Origin: Himantopus leucocephalus
Taxonomy: Eukaryota > Chordata > Aves > Charadriiformes > Recurvirostridae
Assembly (NCBI GenBank): GCA_003993805.1
Contig: RSEF01000004.1
Span: 13,418,697 to 13,482,696 of the forward strand
DNA length: 64,000 nt
Direction: 5' to 3'
The position numbers and the translations under genes were made by a program. Shown in pieces: positions 1 through 10,898 of the stretch (within the stretch, counting starts at the first letter, position 1; each line of letters starts with the position of its first letter). The notes beneath the pieces are model-generated. The model worked only from the letters and a program-made list of their open reading frames with translations. It was not told the DNA's origin and did no database searches.

Positions 1-3000
1 CTGGGACAGGAGTGGGTAACATGCAGCCCCGCAGCACTCCGGGAGGCTGGATGCTACTTACTGGAGTCCCCAGCTCAGGTCTCAACTGGAGCAGTTCTTC
101 AGGGTCAAGGGAGGAAGGGCTTGGAGGGCTGGTCGCTGTGCTTAGCTGGAGAAAAACACCCAGGCATGACTGCTCACTTTTCCCTCTGTCCTGCACCGCC
201 ATTTGCCAGTGGAAGCATGAATGCATGCATGTTCTGGTCTTGCTCCGCCGGTGGTCTCCTGTCTCTTTTCTTCTCCCTCTATCCCATAAGTGCCCCATTC
301 CATGTTGCTAGCATGCCACACAAACCCAAATATGCCATGGGGTGCCAGCCTGGCCAATGGAGATGGTCCTGCTCTGCCGTGTCCCCTGTGGCTCGTATCC
401 CTGACTGTAGGTCTCCCCTGGCGTGGGCAAGCATGGTGCAGCGATGGGAAGGTCTAACGCTCTTGCTGTTGCCCACAGCTGCCGGCAGCTGCTGCTTTGT
501 AAGTTCAGGCCAAGAGGGTGGGTGGGAAGCATGCAATCAGAAACGGCAACTGGCAGTAAATTAGTGCCTGGCATTACCTACGTTTTCCCTTCTCGCTCGG
601 GATCAGCCTCTCTGGCAGCTTCCTTCCTGACAGCCACCGCTACCCCTGCTCGTGTCCCCGCCCTCCTAACTGATTTAATCTTGGCTGGGTAGAGAAATAG
701 CTTACTGTAGCATGCCGCTCCTTGTTTATATTTATTGAATCAATTTGAAAATCAGCTTTGTCCTTGTTCTTGGTTCTGGAGCTTTTATATTTTACACCTT
801 TGCATTTTAATGTGGTGTTTTAAATTGTTGTGGGTCTGTATGCAAATACCTGGCAGAATTGCAGTAACTGTTGGAAAGACAATAGCCAGTCATCTCTCTG
901 GTATGGAGGTCAAAGAGGGAGAACAGAGGCCTTATGAAGAACCACAGCCATCACTGGGTGTTGAATGCCTTTCCCTTGTGTTTCGTGCACTCTCTCTATC
1001 TGTTTGCTTTTGCAGCTGTGGTCTGAGCAACAGACTCATGGCAGAAAGGCTCCAGAGGAGGCCAGTTGATGGTCTTCCACTTCCATCATGAACAATAATG
1101 CTAGTCTGGCCTCTAGAGATGAGAGCAGCCTTTCCCGGGTCATTGGCATGAGCGAAGGATCAGAACAGGTCCTCAAAGCAACCGTGTCCCTTTCAGGAAT
1201 GGGCAAATCAGCACAAAGTCAGGATTCACACAGCCCTGGGCAATTATGTGAACTGGGCACAGCCGAAAAAGCAGCAAAAGCTCAAAAGCTTCACTTTGTC
1301 ATAGAAGCAGCATACTTCTTAATTTATTCATTGACCCAGCACTGCAAGACTAACGGTGCTGAAACAATAGGGTAAGAGCATGCAGGGTGTTTGTGCACAT
1401 GGTAATCAAACAAGAAAACAAAGCAGGACCAGGAATGCTTCAGAGGGAGTGCTCTTTGTGAGTGTGCTGCAATTGCTGTCAGGCTGGAGAATCAGGAAGG
1501 ACTCCAAATTTGTGGATGCTTTTTCAAGCCAACCCTGATCTTTATCTTAGAAGGTGAATGAACTCCTGGTCCCTGCAGCTCAGAGAGCTCCCTCAAGAGT
1601 GGTGGGATTTCAGGGAGCTTGGGAATACGATGTGTCACCGTATTTGCTTTTCAGCTTTATTCCATTGAATATTTCCAAGCAGTGAATTTGCTATGCAATG
1701 AAGGTGCCTCGTTGGCTCAGTTTCAGCCTTTAATTAGCTCTTCTTGAAACAATTGACAAGCCAGGTGGTTGAAACCACAAAAGAAAGAGGAGGCAGAAGA
1801 ATAACTATTGGCATTTTAAAGTGTTTGTACCAGGAGTAAAACTACCAGTGACAAGCCCAGGCTGAGCCCTGATCTCTGGAGAGCCTCCCCCCAGCCAAAA
1901 AGAATGCTCTTTATTGATGTGATGGAAAGGATCCTCACTCCAGGTTTGATTGTTTCCTTGCATGAACATGAAAAAAAATAAATCAATAAGCATCAGCTCT
2001 TCCCTCACCTCAAATGTAGGCGGCAGCAATGCTTCCCGTCCCATTTGAAAGAAATCACTACCTTGCAAAACCTGCTGGTTGCTGACAGGCACTGCCAGCG
2101 TGTTCACTCTCTCAGGGCTGGTTCCGTTCTTTGTTTCTCCCCTTCAGCCAACCCATCGGTTTAGATGGGAATAGAGCATTTTTTTCGGGTGAAATCTAAC
2201 ATGATGGGTTGATCTTGGTGAATTGCTGATCTCTGCATCATAATTGATCATGATGATGTTCTGGCAATAGCCATGGTTGGGTTCTGGTTCTAGCTGGGAG
2301 CTACTCTGCACGTTCTCTGCAGTTCTCTAATGAAAGGCAGCCAGATATCACCATAGGTGTCACTAAAAACTCCTTTGGTGTGCACACTGATAAGATTTGA
2401 CAAATGCTTCTCGGACCCAAAGATTTTCCAAACCTTTCCAGCTTGCCACCAGTAATCACTAATTGTAGATGAAGGATTTCCTCTCTTTTTGCATGGCAGA
2501 GTGGCTGCAAACAACTTAGAGGTGCAGATCAAGTTGGAGAGAAGTGTCTGGATCCAATGTGGAAAACCTGTTAGTAACGATGATTTTTAAAAAAAGTCGT
2601 CAGGAGGGAGATGGCAGTAGTTTGGGAAGAGCAAGAGGCCAAAGAGATGGAAAGATGAGTGGTTTCAGTAGTCAGCGAAGCTCCTTATCTTCAGCATCCT
2701 CAAAATATCTTGTTAATAGGATCCACTTCAGGACAGAAGGGCTGTGTCTGAACAGAGTGGAGATCCATTGCATCCCATCCATCCTAACCATAGGGATGGC
2801 CATCTCTAGAGCCAACAAGGTCAATTCCTGAGCGGCTGTTACAGTGAGGATCTGGAGAGACAACCATTAACAGTGACTTTGCCACCGGGAAACTCATGAA
2901 GTCTGCAAGGATGACATTTACCAGGGAATTCCCTGCAAAAAAGTGTTGTCTGTTCCTCAGGATGGAAGATGCTTTGGCAGATGCTTACGTAAACCCACTT

Positions 3001-5325
3001 CCACCTGCAACATAATGTCTATGCATAAAATCTGATTTCGCTCTGTATCTGTCCTTGTATGACATTGGCCTGAAATCCTGAGTGGCAAGAAGCAACAAAA
3101 ACAATACAAGTTGCTGCAGTCAGACACACGAGAACAAGGAAAAACACACTTTGTATGGAGGAATAGTCCTGGATCTTTATCCTTCTCATCCTTAAGACAA
3201 TAATCCTGCAGTGCGTGGTGAGAAGGTTAGATCCAGGCTTTTTATGTACTTTTCACATGTCTTTTCACTAAGAAAAAGTCATGAAAAAGCATCCTCCAAA
3301 CCTCTCTGTTGATGTGATCATCATGGTTTTCTTTCTTGTATTTTGGAACTGACAGACATGCTCGCCATTTGCACTAGGTGCCTTTTCCACTGACTGAGTA
3401 AAGCCCAGCTTTTTGTCCAACCTACTCTCCAGCAATTCTGAAGGTCCAGGTCCCCTTGATCCAGGTCCCTTGGGAATCGTTCTTCTTTCTCCTTTGTTTC
3501 TTTCTGTTTGTGGCATCTTCATTTCAATCCCCTCCTTGCCAACAGAGAGGAACTAGAACCAACCTTGACAGGCCACCATTTTCAAACAGCTTGAAGTCTT
3601 ACACACTGATGGGGTGGTTCAGACCCATCTGGGTTTTTTTCCTGCCTCACTATGGTAAATATGTTTTTGCTGGGACTTTCCCTTGCTGACCATGCTCTGC
3701 AGCCTGTGTGTCCTTTTGTCCTACTGCACTTGCAATCCCCTGTAGCTCTCCATAGCACCGCAAGTGATTTATGTTCTCAGCATCTTCACTGGAGTCCATG
3801 TATCATTCTTCGACAACATTTCACCCTCTTTGTCTCAACACTGTCTTCGTGGTGTGTTGGGCTGGTTATTGACTCCATCCAACCTCTGAGTCTTTGTCTG
3901 GTGATCCAGGGAGCATAAGGTCACTGGGCTCAGTCCCACATAGTCTGAATGAAGAGATGGGAGGGATGAGTGATGTCAAAGGTTACAGCAGCAGCTGACA
4001 GTAACCTGGCATTGACGTAGCTGGCTTGTTAAGGCAAGATTGCATTGTTCGGAGCCTTTGGCTGTGCTCAGGGTACAGGCATCTCAGTGTAAAACACTTT
4101 GCTGCTATTCTCTGATAGGACCAAGTCTCTGGCACACTGCAGAGGGGAACTTTGGCTGGCATGAGGAAGGAGTGACGTTTGCTGGAACAGCAACTGCACT
4201 CGCTGGGCTTTGAATTCTAGGATACGAGTATGTCAGACTAGAGCCGCTTGGAGGTCATTAAAGTGACATTTCTCTAGAATGGCAAGTGGCAGACACCTTG
4301 CATTTCTCAAGTACTGCAGATATTAGTGATGGTGACCTTCAGAGTGGCCTGTCAGAGGAATACTGCCCAACCCAAATTTCTGGGCAAAAAGCAGGTGCAG
4401 AGGACTAAATCTCCAGCCGATCATAGGCAGAACCAGTAGTTCCCATAATTTAGATGTTCAGTTATTAGCTCCTCAACAGAGAGGCTTGACAACAAGAATA
4501 TTTAACAAAAACACTATTATTTTCCAGTATGTGTGTTGTGGAAGAACTTGTCAGACTGCAGCATCCAGGGAACATATCTATCTCTAGACCAGCTTTCACA
4601 GCTTTTTCCTCAGGAGAGCAGTGCAGAGACAGCTTTGCACACTGGTTCAGTCTCCCTGTGCCCAAACAAGGCCATAAATACAGGAATTGCTTTGGAACGA
4701 AGATAATAAAATAGGTCGAGTTTTCAAAGCAAATGTGGGGTTTCCTCCTGTTTTTCCACTCTTTTCTTCTGTTTCAGTAGGATGTGGACCTCCTCACAGA
4801 TAAAGGTGCTGGGGGCTACTTTGCAGCTGACAGCAATAAGCACATTTTGCTTTGTTTGATTGTCAAAATCTTGCCTGAAACACTTATTTATAAAGCACCG
4901 CCTGGTAAACTTCAAGCTGAACCATTTCTTCGGACATCTCAGGAGCAGAGCACATCCAGAGCACACACAGGTGCCTTGGCAGAGGCAGTGTGTGCTCTGG
5001 GTGCTTCTCAAAGTCTACCCAGGCTCCCAGCTCTGACCAGGGCAGAAGATTCCATAGGCAGCTGGGAAAAGGCCCTGGCTGTAGGGTCCCAAGCCTCTGC
5101 ACTACGTGAACAGCCTGATCTGAGGTCCGGAGAAGTCCAAGTTGGTGCCTGGGGGCTCTGGGTCACACTAGAGGAGCAGCAGCTTGCTATCTCCACCCAC
5201 AGCATTCACGTTTACCTGACTTCCTCCATTTTAGCCTGCTGCTTTCAGATGCCTTCGGCCAGGCAAGACGGATCCACTTTCCAAGCTCTGGGGCAGAAAA
5301 GCCAGCCAGGTTGAAAGTGTCATGT

Positions 5326-5720
5326 CACTTGTAGTCGTCTTATTCCTGTAACAAATAATGTGGCTGATTAATACTAAAATAATCGCAGGGCACTTCAAAT
5401 TACATTCTGCAAACAACAATGTGCTTTTCATTTCACTACGGATTATTAATTATTTTATTACCTCCTGTAGCTGTGTTAATAAGTAATCATACTTAAGCAT
5501 ATTTAAATGTTTTAGAAGGTGAAATATCTTTGGTCCTTTATTTGCTTCTTGTCAGCTCTTTAGCAGGCGAAGTTCAGCTCCTATGCATGGGGTACGAGTT
5601 AACATGGCTCTAATGATTGCAGAAATCAGTCGCTCAGTTAATCGTTAAAGATCATAACACCCTCGTGCATAAAGGACTGTGAATATGGTCTGATCAGTGG
5701 TTTAGTCTGATCTGGAGTCT
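5326..5720. promoter_or_regulatory. AT-rich candidate conserved element in GABRA3 intron
   Basis: About 400 bp of AT-rich, non-repetitive sequence stands out from the GC-balanced intron. It contains several homeodomain-type cores: ATTAATTA at about 5446-5453 and TAAT/ATTA repeats up to 5490. It also has an ATGCAT half-octamer near 5583 and further TTAATC/TAAC cores near 5640. There is no open frame of note. Dense homeobox cores in AT-rich intronic DNA are typical of developmental enhancers, but conservation is inferred, not measured. Confidence 0.3.
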
Positions 5721-7491
5721 GAAGACATTTAGATCTCTTTCTAACAGCAAGTTAATTTCTGTAATTGCTGGCATTATTACAAGGCTGCAGGCCTGGCTGT
5801 GATGTTATTGGAGAAGGGTTTAAAGATTGCACAGAAGTCTGCTTCTAGTGTCCCTCTGAAAATCACTGCGGAAAATTCATTTCCTAAGGTAACCAGAAAT
5901 ATCCATGGAAGTTGTGGACACATTTAAAATGGAAGTACAGCATGAAAGCTAAAGCCCTTGGAGTATCTCTGCAGAGCAGACTGGGCGAATCTGGCCTTTC
6001 CAGCTTCCAGTGCTACCCAGTGATGCTGCCTGCTAACGATTCCCAGACTAGGGTGGGGAGATGAACAGGTCCTGCTGGCTGCATGCTCTCCCCTTCTCCT
6101 GATGGCCACTTTGTACACGGTTCTCTCACAGGTACATGCAAGGCTGTGCCAAGAATCCCTGGGAAATACCTGGATGAGCCTTACCTTGTGTTTCAGTTGC
6201 TTTTGAATAGAAAATGAAATCCAAAGTCATACCTTGTTCTGAGTTTAGATATTAGATTCCTACCGTGAGTCATTGCTGTGTCTAATGCTGGCTCTTGGTG
6301 TAATTACAGCGGACACCACATGGAGTACATGAGTGCTGGGACATGTAGGGTGCCTGATGTCTGCGCATGGACAGACTTCATTCAGTGGGCTTCTCCTGGT
6401 AGACCTGGGTTGCTTTATACGATATGGTCTACGGTGCAGCTGGTCTCAGGTCCCTGACAGCAACAGGAAGAACCCCAGAGTGGGGGCAACACCTATCATG
6501 ACTTCCTAGCTCCGTCTTCCTGTCCACTCATCTTCATTAACATCTGAACTGTGTGTCTTCAGCATCTTCCGACATCCTTCTGTACATCATGTCTCACACA
6601 TAAGTGCCTCTCTTGCCATTTGCTATGCAAACTCTCCTCCCTTCAGCCTGGACAGCACGGCTGTCCCTGGAGCCTCATGGGAGAAGTGCACTTATCTCCC
6701 TTGATTTGCAGCAACCCATAGATATGAAAACAAGAGAAAAGGCTTCCCTCTGCCCTATAGTGCCATGTTGAGCCATCCTGAAATCCAGGGCTAGTGCAAA
6801 TGCCTTCCATCTGTTCTGTATCTTACCTCCTCTCACCTGACCCACGAAGCAGGCCAGCAAAGCAAGAAAATCAAGTTCCTCCCCCAGGATGACCAGATGG
6901 GGTGTCCTTCTTTTCTAAAGACTACATTCCTGCATCATCTCCCCATGGCTGAACCTTACATGCAACAGATAACACTGCCCAGCTGAGAGAGAAAACAAGG
7001 AGCCTGTATAGTTTGAGCCTCCGTTCACTTATACTGACCTGGTAGTACACAACATAGACCTGGCAGTGCTCGGCCAGTCAAGGAGTCACCTGTCTGGGGC
7101 AACTACTGCTTGAGTGCAGCTGCACGCACCTTTTTATATCACTACTCTGATCTAAGGGGCTGCAAGGAGGCTACAAACCCAGCTTCAGTTATTTTACTTG
7201 CAGCAGGACCTAGCTGCCAGGACCTCTTTGTGCTACGTGCTGCATGCCAGGCTTACACGAAGTAGCAGATCCACCATAGTCCAGCACGGTCTTACGCTCC
7301 AGCAGCCCTCAAGTGGCAGATGTCATGGGTTCTGGCCATCTTCTCACCACATCTTCCTTCCCTTCCACAATGCCTTCTTCTTGGTCTCTTGCTCCTCACA
7401 CCCTTTTCCATCTTCTCATCCGGGCAAACAGGTAAACTCAGAGGACAAAATGTTCTCCGTGCAATTCTGCAGTTACTTCACCTCTATTATG

Positions 7492-7515
7492 TTTTTTTTC
7501 TTCCACCTTCCCTAG
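7492..7515 (+). other. GABRA3: Splice acceptor of the last GABRA3 exon
   Basis: A long pyrimidine tract (eight T, then C-rich) ends in CCCTAG at 7515. The reading frame immediately after it begins with the lysine-rich loop residues that open the last exon of alpha-3 genes, and it stays open to the stop. This fixes the exon boundary at 7515/7516. Confidence 0.88.
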
Positions 7516-7845
7516 AAAAAAGAGCCAGTGGCACTAGCGAAGAAAACCAACAACACCTACAACATTGTTGGCACCACATATGCCCTCAACATTGCCAAGG
7601 ACCCAGGCCTGCCCACCATCTCCAAGAGTGCTGCTGCCACTGCTACTGCCACCAATGTACCCCCCAAGATGCCCCGCATAGAGGAGAAGCTCCCAGAGAG
7701 TAAGAAGACATACAACAGCGTCAGCAAGGTAGACAAGATGTCCCGCATCGTCTTTCCAGTCCTCTTTGCCATTTTCAACTTAGTCTACTGGGCCACGTAC
7801 GTAAACCGGGAGTCAGCTATCAAGGGAATGATCCCCAAACAATAA
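7516..7845 (+). CDS. GABRA3: GABA-A receptor alpha-3, last coding exon
   Basis: The exon encodes the last 109 residues of the alpha-3 subunit of the GABA-gated chloride channel, an integral protein of the neuronal plasma membrane. Residues 1-74 are the distal part of the cytoplasmic TM3-TM4 loop. They include [10 protein letters not shown], which corresponds to the alpha-3 gephyrin-binding motif, an Ala/Thr-rich stretch ([10 protein letters not shown]), and the conserved [11 protein letters not shown] just before the membrane. TM4 spans about residues 76-95 ([20 protein letters not shown]), followed by the extracellular tail [14 protein letters not shown]. The TM4 and tail signature is specific to alpha subunits, and the loop motif picks alpha-3. 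The frame enters at a whole codon (KKEPVAL) and ends at TAA 7843-7845. Mammalian alpha-3 ends in IRKQ, while here it is IPKQ. Earlier exons lie outside the window. Confidence 0.95.
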   Translation, partial: KKEPVALAKKTNNTYNIVGTTYALNIAKDPGLPTISKSAAATATATNVPPKMPRIEEKLPESKKTYNSVSKVDKMSRIVFPVLFAIFNLVYWATYVNRESAIKGMIPKQ

Positions 7846-9469
7846 AACCGGTCACACAAACCTTCCATCAGTGAGCACCATCCAGGCAGGGCTTTCTTCT
7901 TTCCTGTTTTGTTTAATTATTATTGTTTATTTGATATTATTACTATTAGATTGTTATTTTATAATGTAAACAAAACTGTGATTTTAATTTAATCCCGTAT
8001 ACTTTAGTTTCATTTTACTTTGATGATGAAAGGAAAAAAAAAAAGAAGGATCATAACAAGTTGTGCCTCTAACATTGTGAGTCTGATGTCCTCCATCCGT
8101 CCTAGTCACCCTGTGCTTCCATCTCTCCTCCTCCACCTCCTGCCGTTCCCACAGTCTGCATGCCACTGCCATTCCACACTCCGCTCCTGCTGGGGGCTGC
8201 TGCAGCGGTCCGCCCCCCTCCTCTTCTGCGATGGACTGCCCTAGCATGGTGGATCCTTCTAGTGGCCCGGGCTCAAGGATGTGGAGGTCTCCAGAGTCAG
8301 TCAGTCAGGCTGCTCTTCAGTGCCTGGCGCTTTGTGTACTCCCCAGGCTGTGGATGCGGGTGAGCTGGTCCATTGAGGGGGCAGTGTGGCATGGGCCACC
8401 TTGAAGCCCAGTGCCTGCTGGGGGCGAACCCACCACTGCTGTGGTCAGTGGAGCCATTGCAGGGGTGGAACAGGGTGTCAGCATCTTGTAGGTATCTACA
8501 GGGCTTCTTCCTCTTTGTCTTCACCAAACCCAGCTGTTGGTTTCCTCCATGTTTCTCCCCAGACAAGAAGAGGTGAGAAAGGTCTTGTCTGTCTGCCATC
8601 CTGCACTCTTGGGGCAAGTAATGTTAGAGGGTGGGGTGGTTCATACCAGAGAAATAATTTTTCTCAGGGTCAGTCAGGAAGTCAAGACAGGAGCTTTATA
8701 ATGCCTTGGAGAAGATTAGTAGCTGCAAGGCTGCACGCATTCAGCGTCAGGATTGGAAGCCATGGAGCTTGTGTTCAGATGGGTGGTTTATCACTTTCTT
8801 TTATCCCCATCTACTTATCTTTCTCTGTCCCAGCCCTTTTTCCAGCTCCCCATTCACCTTGCTTTGGCTACACAGCAGTTTTCAGTACTATCTCGCTGCT
8901 CGTGGGTGGATTTTGGCAGAGAAGCCCATACCTCTCAGGTGAGCCACACTGATGGGGAGGAGCACAGTGCCGGGGAAGTCCAGCTCATGGCACACCCCTG
9001 CTCTGGTGCACCAGAGCAGCAGGGATGTTGATTTGGGCCAGCTCAGGTGCAGGCTGTTTCCCGTGGGACACACCAGGGGCCACTTGTGGGGGTGTCAGGG
9101 GACAGTCGGTCCCCAAGTACCTACCTGCCCCTGGTGAACAGATGCATCTGGGCATCCTCAGCACCACTGGAGAACAGCAGAAAGGGCTCTTTGAAACAGC
9201 AGGGTGATACTGCTGTCCCAGAGAGCCATGTGAACCAGGTGCCATCCCACAAAGCCATTGAGATAAGCCCCAACTCTAACACCTGCACACTCTTCCAAGG
9301 AAAGCCCTCCAGTGCCTTGGAGAGAGGCGCTTTCTCCCTTCCTGGCCACCACAGTCAAGGATCCAAACCAGTGGTTGTCTCCTTCCTAGCAGCAGGACAA
9401 GGTGGTGGCATCCAAGCCATCTATCCCCCTGCCCTGGTGCCCAGACCCATGGACTCACTGTCCTGCTAC

Positions 9470-9736
9470 AAGGAAGGGCACAAGCTGGAACATAGGAGGT
9501 TCCGTTCAAATATACGGAAAAACTTCTTTACGGTCAGGGTGACAGAGCACTGGAACAGGCTGCCCAGGGAGGTTGTGGAGTCCCCTTCTCTGGAGATCTT
9601 CAAGTCTCGCCTGGATGCAGTCCTGAGTAATGTGCTCTAGGCAATCCTGCTTTGGCAGGGGAGTTGGACTAGATGATCTCTAGAGGTCCCTTCCAACTCT
9701 GAAAATTCCGTGATTCCGTGATTCCGTGATACTGTG
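9470..9736 (+). mobile_element. CR1 LINE 3' end, sense orientation
   Basis: This is a 5'-truncated CR1 (chicken repeat 1) retrotransposon. The frame up to the stop at 9638-9640 gives the C-terminal tail of the CR1 ORF2 protein (FFTVRVTEHWNRLPREVVES). It is followed by the short CR1 3' UTR with GTTGGACTAGATGATCTC and GGTCCCTTCCAACTCTG, and then by the diagnostic 8-bp terminal repeats. The preserved frame without internal stops suggests a moderately young copy. The 5' edge, near the GGGCACAAGCTGGAACATAG segment, is estimated by eye. Confidence 0.92.
9705..9736 (+). repeat. CR1 terminal 8-bp tandem repeats
   Basis: Three perfect copies of ATTCCGTG (9705-9728) are followed by a variant copy, ATACTGTG (9729-9736). 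CR1 elements end in short tandem octamers rather than a poly-A tail, so this marks the 3' insertion edge. The usual avian octamer is ATTCTATG; CCG here is a subfamily or mutational variant that was copied across all three units. Confidence 0.9.
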
Positions 9737-10429
9737 CCTGGTGAGTTCTGGTCCCCAGCCTGTGGGCAGCACCGATCCTGCTAGAAGCCCTGCTCCCAGG
9801 GTAGGATGTGCCCCCTCTTTTCTGAGCCTCCATCTGCCGCCCCTGAGCTGCCCCCAGCATGTTTTGGGTGCACGCAGGCTGGCTGAGGCCCCAGCACCCC
9901 CAAGGTGATGTCTTCAGCATTGCTTTGAGCCACTGTGCCGAGCTCAGTTTCCCCTTGCCAGTGCAGGAACGGGGCTGAGCACAAGGCACAGGATTTGCCC
10001 CACCTGGAATATCCATGGGGACAGCAGGACAGAGCAGTGAAGGCCAGGGCACTTTGTCCTGCAGCGTGGGTGGCATTGGTGCATGTCCTGCCCGTCCCTT
10101 TACCAATCTTGCTGGCTCAACAGCAGTGCAGTCGCTCCCCCTGCCTACAGTTGTGGTGAGGAGAGGAGCTCGGAGACATCTAGCTTGGTCCTCAGTGCGT
10201 TCAGTCCACAAGCACGTCCACACCAGCAGGCAGCATCGGGCAGCCTCCCCCCAAGCCGATGCTAAGGAAACCAGCTCTCTCCCCATTGTCCCCCCCAGCA
10301 TCCGCACCCAAACCGCCCATGACGTTTCTACAGTGCCTTCCATTCCCGGGCGCTCCTCGCTGGGTGGTGGGGAAGGGAAAGCCCGGGAGCTTTCCCCTTT
10401 TGCACCCAGCATAGGGTTGGAGGAGCCGA

Positions 10430-10720
10430 GGGAGGATGCACCATCCCCAGCCCTTCTGCCGGGCCGGGGGGGACATCCTGGCTGCTTTTGCACCTGGGGC
10501 ACCCGGGTCCTCCTGGCACTGGCCGCATGCTGCTGCTGCAGCCACCCCGCTCCGACAGCCCGGCCGCCCCAGCACTGCCCCACCGCAGCTCCGGACCCCT
10601 CGCCACCGAGGTGCCCCATGCTCCATCCATGACAGCACCGTCCCCTCCAGCAGCGAGTGCCGTTGCTGCCGCCCTTCTGCTCCCCGGGCTTTCCAGCGGG
10701 AAGTGTTATCCTAACCGGCC
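10430..10720. other. GC- and CpG-rich segment
   Basis: This segment is clearly richer in CpG than its surroundings (for example CCGGGCCGGGG near 10461, several CCG/CGG around 10550-10610, CCGGCCGTG near 10716). A second, weaker CpG cluster lies at about 11040-11260. No exon, start codon context or promoter element could be tied to either. They could be part of the GABRA3 3' UTR or an orphan CpG island. The open frames through it are long only because GC-rich DNA has few stop codons. Confidence 0.4.
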
Positions 10721-10864
10721 GTGAGGCTGTTTGTTTTGGAAACTACTTGGATGTCATTTTCTTAAATAAGCTAGATGAAGTGTATCTCATCAAACATTCA
10801 TGTCACTATAATACTCAGGCCTAAGTGAATGGAATAGAAACCCTATAAAAAGCAAAACAAACAC

Positions 10865-10898
10865 AATAAAATGGTAACAAAGAGTATATTGTGTTTAC
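10865..10898 (+). terminator. Candidate polyadenylation signal for GABRA3
   Basis: A canonical AATAAA at 10865-10870 is followed about 17 bp later by a GT-rich stretch (TATTGTGTTT, about 10887-10896), the arrangement of a cleavage and polyadenylation site. It is the first canonical hexamer downstream of the GABRA3 stop apart from the one overlapping the stop itself. It sits in an AT-rich block (10720-10960) that differs from the GC-rich DNA on either side. Use by GABRA3 is an inference. Confidence 0.35.

Larger units (their letters stand above)
1..7515 (+). other. GABRA3: GABRA3 last intron (3' part)
   Basis: This stretch precedes the last coding exon of GABRA3 and contains no segment that resembles the preceding exon, which would encode TM1 to TM3. 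The intron is therefore at least 7.5 kb long and its donor lies outside the window. The short open frames on both strands are low-complexity translations without family motifs. The most structured part is the AT-rich block around 5326-5720, listed separately. No transposon end was recognised here. The assignment as intron follows from the exon at 7516 and from the usual GABA-A receptor gene structure. Confidence 0.85.
7846..10890 (+). other. GABRA3: GABRA3 3' UTR (extent uncertain)
   Basis: The sequence after the stop codon is AT-rich with long T/A runs (7905-8045) and looks like a conserved neuronal 3' UTR for its first 250 bp. It then becomes GC-richer. I found no canonical AATAAA or ATTAAA between 7850 and 10860. 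The first convincing hexamer is at 10865, which would give a UTR of about 3 kb containing the CR1 fragment at 9470-9736. A shorter UTR using a variant hexamer is equally possible. Several open frames in this stretch lack protein motifs, including a 316-codon one on the minus strand. Confidence 0.45.

Noticed and set aside
7306..7325. CTCF-like CCTCAAGTGGCAGA before the last GABRA3 exon
   Set aside because: It has three mismatches in the core, so it is too weak to call.
1..7515. The alpha-3 Ile/Met A-to-I RNA editing site
   Set aside because: In GABRA3 the edited codon lies in TM3, in the preceding exon, which is not in this window.
7557..7778. A minus-strand frame opposite the GABRA3 exon
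   Set aside because: It is a shadow of the real coding exon on the + strand.
9158..9182. RE1/NRSE-like sequence (TCAGCACCAC followed by GGAGAACAGC)
   Set aside because: The left half fits the REST site but the right half is out of register and mismatched.
9669..10619. A 316-codon open frame on the minus strand
   Set aside because: It runs through GC-rich DNA with long frames on both strands at once. The translation is Gly/Arg/Pro-rich without any domain, and it starts inside the antisense of a CR1.
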